Positions 62,499 through 64,000 of a DNA stretch of 64,000 nucleotides are shown here, piece by piece. A program made the translations under genes and the position numbers. Positions within the stretch are counted from its first letter, which is position 1, and each line of letters starts with the position of its first letter. The notes below the pieces were generated by a model, which made no database searches, was not told the origin of the DNA, and worked only from the letters and a program-made list of their open reading frames with translations. Origin of the DNA: Methylocystis sp. L43. GTDB taxonomy: Bacteria; Pseudomonadota; Alphaproteobacteria; Rhizobiales; Beijerinckiaceae. The stretch spans positions 248,001 to 312,000 of the forward strand of contig NZ_JADNRA010000036.1 of NCBI RefSeq assembly GCF_015709525.1, in the 5' to 3' direction.

Positions 62499-63795
62499 CG
62501 TTCGTGCGCAGGCGCGCGCTCACGTAGTGGGCGCCAAGACCGACGCAGATCAGGATGGTCGCGGCGATCGCGGATCCCGGACGCATGATGATGGCGGCGA
62601 CGGCGATGCCGGTCGTCGCCGCCAAAAACACGGTCGCTGCGCCGAGCAGGAAAACACGTACGCGTTGCGTGGAGCCAAGGAATTCTTGCCGCAGCCAGCC
62701 CACGATCACCGCGCCTGCTGAAACGCTGAGCGTCACGCCGACAAACTCCAGGAGCTCACGTAGGCTGGCGCTCCAGACGACGATGATGCAGAGCGCCGCT
62801 TGCGCGATGATGGCGATGCGTGGGTGCTCGCCGTGCAGGCGGCCGAGAATCGCCGGCAGCGCGCCGTCTCGCGCCATTTGGGCATAGACGCGCGGACCAC
62901 TGAGCAACATGGAGGAGGCGGAGGTCGCCAGCGCAAGCGCGATGAGGGCGCTGAGACCTTCCTCGGCGCGAACCCCGCCAAGCGCACGCGCGGCGACCGC
63001 GCCCGAGTCGGCGACGCCAGCCAACGCTTCTCGCGGCGCGCTATAGAGAATGACGGCGCTGACGCCGAGATAAAGCACGATGACGAGCGCCGTTCCGGAA
63101 TAGAGCGCGCGACGCACCGCCTCGCCGCCGCCCTCGACGTCGCCGGTGACGTAAACGGCGGCGTTCCAGCCGGAATAGGCGTAGGAGATCCATACGAGCG
63201 AGCCGCCGAAGGCGAGTAGCGAAAACGGCGATCCGTCGACGGCCGGAGAGACGCCGATCGCGTTGGCGACATGCGGCGCGCCGAGAAAGATAAAGGCGAG
63301 AATGGCGACGACTTTTATCGCGACCGCGCCGTTCAGAAAACGCACGCCCGTCTCCGGCGCGCCGGCGTGCAGCGCGGCGAGCATGACGATCAGCGCGCTC
63401 GCGAACCAGGGCGCGCCAGTTTCGAAACCGCCCACGCGCGCGGCATAGAGTTCCGCGCCAAGCGCCGCAGCGGCGATCGGAGAGGTGAAGCCGGCGACAA
63501 GCGAAACCCAGCCGGCGGCCGTGCCAAGCGCGGGATGCAGCGTTTCTCTGAGAAAAGCGTACTCGCCGCCCGACTGCGGAAATCGCGTGGCGAGATCCGC
63601 GTAGATCGCCACGCCCGAGAGCGCGTAGATTCCGCCAACCAGCCAGGCGAGCAGCACGAAGCCTGGCGACCCCAGGTCGGAGAGTGCGAAGCCGGAGGTG
63701 GTGAACACTCCCGTGCCGATCGTGTTGGCGACGACGAGCGCGATCGCGCCGCGATAGTCGAGAAGCCGCCTGCGCGGCCCCGCCCGATGCGTCAT
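62467..63795 (-). CDS. APC-family amino-acid permease
   Basis: This 442-aa protein has about twelve membrane helices and the APC hallmark ANTIGTGVFTTSGFAL in helix 1, with a conserved SGGEYAFLRETLHP loop. It should exchange or import amino acids, which would suit the catabolic genes at the other end of the window. The start at 63795 overlaps the upstream methyltransferase stop by 4 nt; the frame is open further but runs inside that gene. Its 3' end overlaps the convergent PepSY gene by 32 nt. Confidence 0.88.
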   Translation of the reverse strand: MTHRAGPRRRLLDYRGAIALVVANTIGTGVFTTSGFALSDLGSPGFVLLAWLVGGIYALSGVAIYADLATRFPQSGGEYAFLRETLHPALGTAAGWVSLVAGFTSPIAAAALGAELYAARVGGFETGAPWFASALIVMLAALHAGAPETGVRFLNGAVAIKVVAILAFIFLGAPHVANAIGVSPAVDGSPFSLLAFGGSLVWISYAYSGWNAAVYVTGDVEGGGEAVRRALYSGTALVIVLYLGVSAVILYSAPREALAGVADSGAVAARALGGVRAEEGLSALIALALATSASSMLLSGPRVYAQMARDGALPAILGRLHGEHPRIAIIAQAALCIIVVWSASLRELLEFVGVTLSVSAGAVIVGWLRQEFLGSTQRVRVFLLGAATVFLAATTGIAVAAIIMRPGSAIAATILICVGLGAHYVSARLRTNVTSTSGATSE

Positions 63796-64000
63796 TGCGC
63801 GCTCTTCTTGAAGATCGCAAAAAACTGGCGCGGGAGGAAGTCGGGGGCCTCGGCGAGCGTAAAGCCGGCCTTTTGCATGTCCTCGACGCACTTTTCGAAA
63901 GTGGGGCGGCGGTCCTTTGGAGGGCCCATCGACACGTCGGGCCGAGCGAGGATTAACGCGACGCGGCCATCCGGCTTCAGCTGACTTCTGAGCTTCGTGT
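63792..64000 (-). CDS. Class I SAM methyltransferase-like protein (C-terminal part)
   Basis: Only the last 68 or so residues are in the window. They read LRSQLKPDGRVALILARPD and end with FTLAEAPDFLPRQFFAIFKK, the beta6-beta7 end of a Rossmann-fold methyltransferase. The remainder is beyond the window edge, so the substrate cannot be judged. The stop overlaps the permease start (ATGA). Confidence 0.7.
   Translation of the reverse strand, partial: TKLRSQLKPDGRVALILARPDVSMGPPKDRRPTFEKCVEDMQKAGFTLAEAPDFLPRQFFAIFKKSAQ

Noticed and set aside
1-64000. CRISPR arrays, tRNA or rRNA genes, prophage or complete insertion sequences
   Set aside because: No regularly spaced repeats, no recognisable tRNA or rRNA sequence, and only transposase remnants were seen when reading both strands.

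Overview
The window is high-GC alphaproteobacterial DNA, probably from a Rhizobiales methylotroph or methanotroph (Beijerinckiaceae/Methylocystaceae-like). The evidence is a lanthanide-type XoxF methanol dehydrogenase cluster, EcfG-type (GGAAC-N16-GTT) general-stress promoters, a FeoAB/SmbP/bufferin/CopC metal-handling repertoire, and the gene order of the amino-acid catabolic clusters. No methane monooxygenase, rRNA, tRNA or CRISPR array was seen, so the genus is not fixed.

Region 1 (1-23.8 kb) is dense catabolic DNA, nearly all on the minus strand. It holds valine degradation (mmsB, mmsA, 3-hydroxyisobutyryl-CoA hydrolase, an isobutyryl-CoA dehydrogenase-like enzyme), the complete phenylalanine/tyrosine route (phhA, hpd, hmgA, fahA, maiA), a 2-oxoacid dehydrogenase E1alpha/E1beta/E2 set next to a leucine-dehydrogenase-like gene, and the complete leucine (liu) route from isovaleryl-CoA dehydrogenase to HMG-CoA lyase plus thiolase. 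The ATP-type PEP carboxykinase follows. Together these turn branched-chain and aromatic amino acids into acetyl-CoA, propionyl-CoA, acetoacetate and fumarate, with pckA as the gluconeogenic exit.

Region 2 (23.9-35.1 kb) is accessory. It holds a DUF883-like stress protein and a PRC-barrel membrane protein, then a galactofuranose-type glycan cluster: glycosyltransferase, UDP-galactopyranose mutase, cytoplasmic GH2, ABC exporter, and two GH1-like enzymes on the opposite strand. EcfG-like promoters precede both arms, so this looks like a general-stress-inducible glycan system. I regard it as the best candidate for an undescribed pathway.

Region 3 (35.2-48.1 kb) holds tandem HdeA/B-type periplasmic proteins, a HupE/CopC/PepSY metal-handling group, an orphan BufA2-type bufferin precursor, two tandem paralogous membrane proteins (one with a recent 96-bp in-frame duplication), and the xoxF-xoxJ-xoxG operon. 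That operon ends in a frameshifted cytochrome c gene abutting a truncated epimerase gene, which marks a recombination joint.

Region 4 (48.1-55.3 kb) is a stress block: Mn catalase, an FAD/Rieske oxidoreductase, an HU-like protein, a disordered protein and small membrane proteins. Four more EcfG-like promoters lie here. Region 5 (55.1-60.6 kb) is an iron/metal module bracketed by IS remnants. It encodes FeoC and a giant FeoA-FeoB fusion whose transmembrane part is interrupted by about 285 residues carrying a relaxase-type accessory domain, then gene fragments and an SmbP-like protein. Region 6 (60.7-64 kb) holds a PepSY/beta-propeller membrane protein, an APC permease and the end of a methyltransferase gene.
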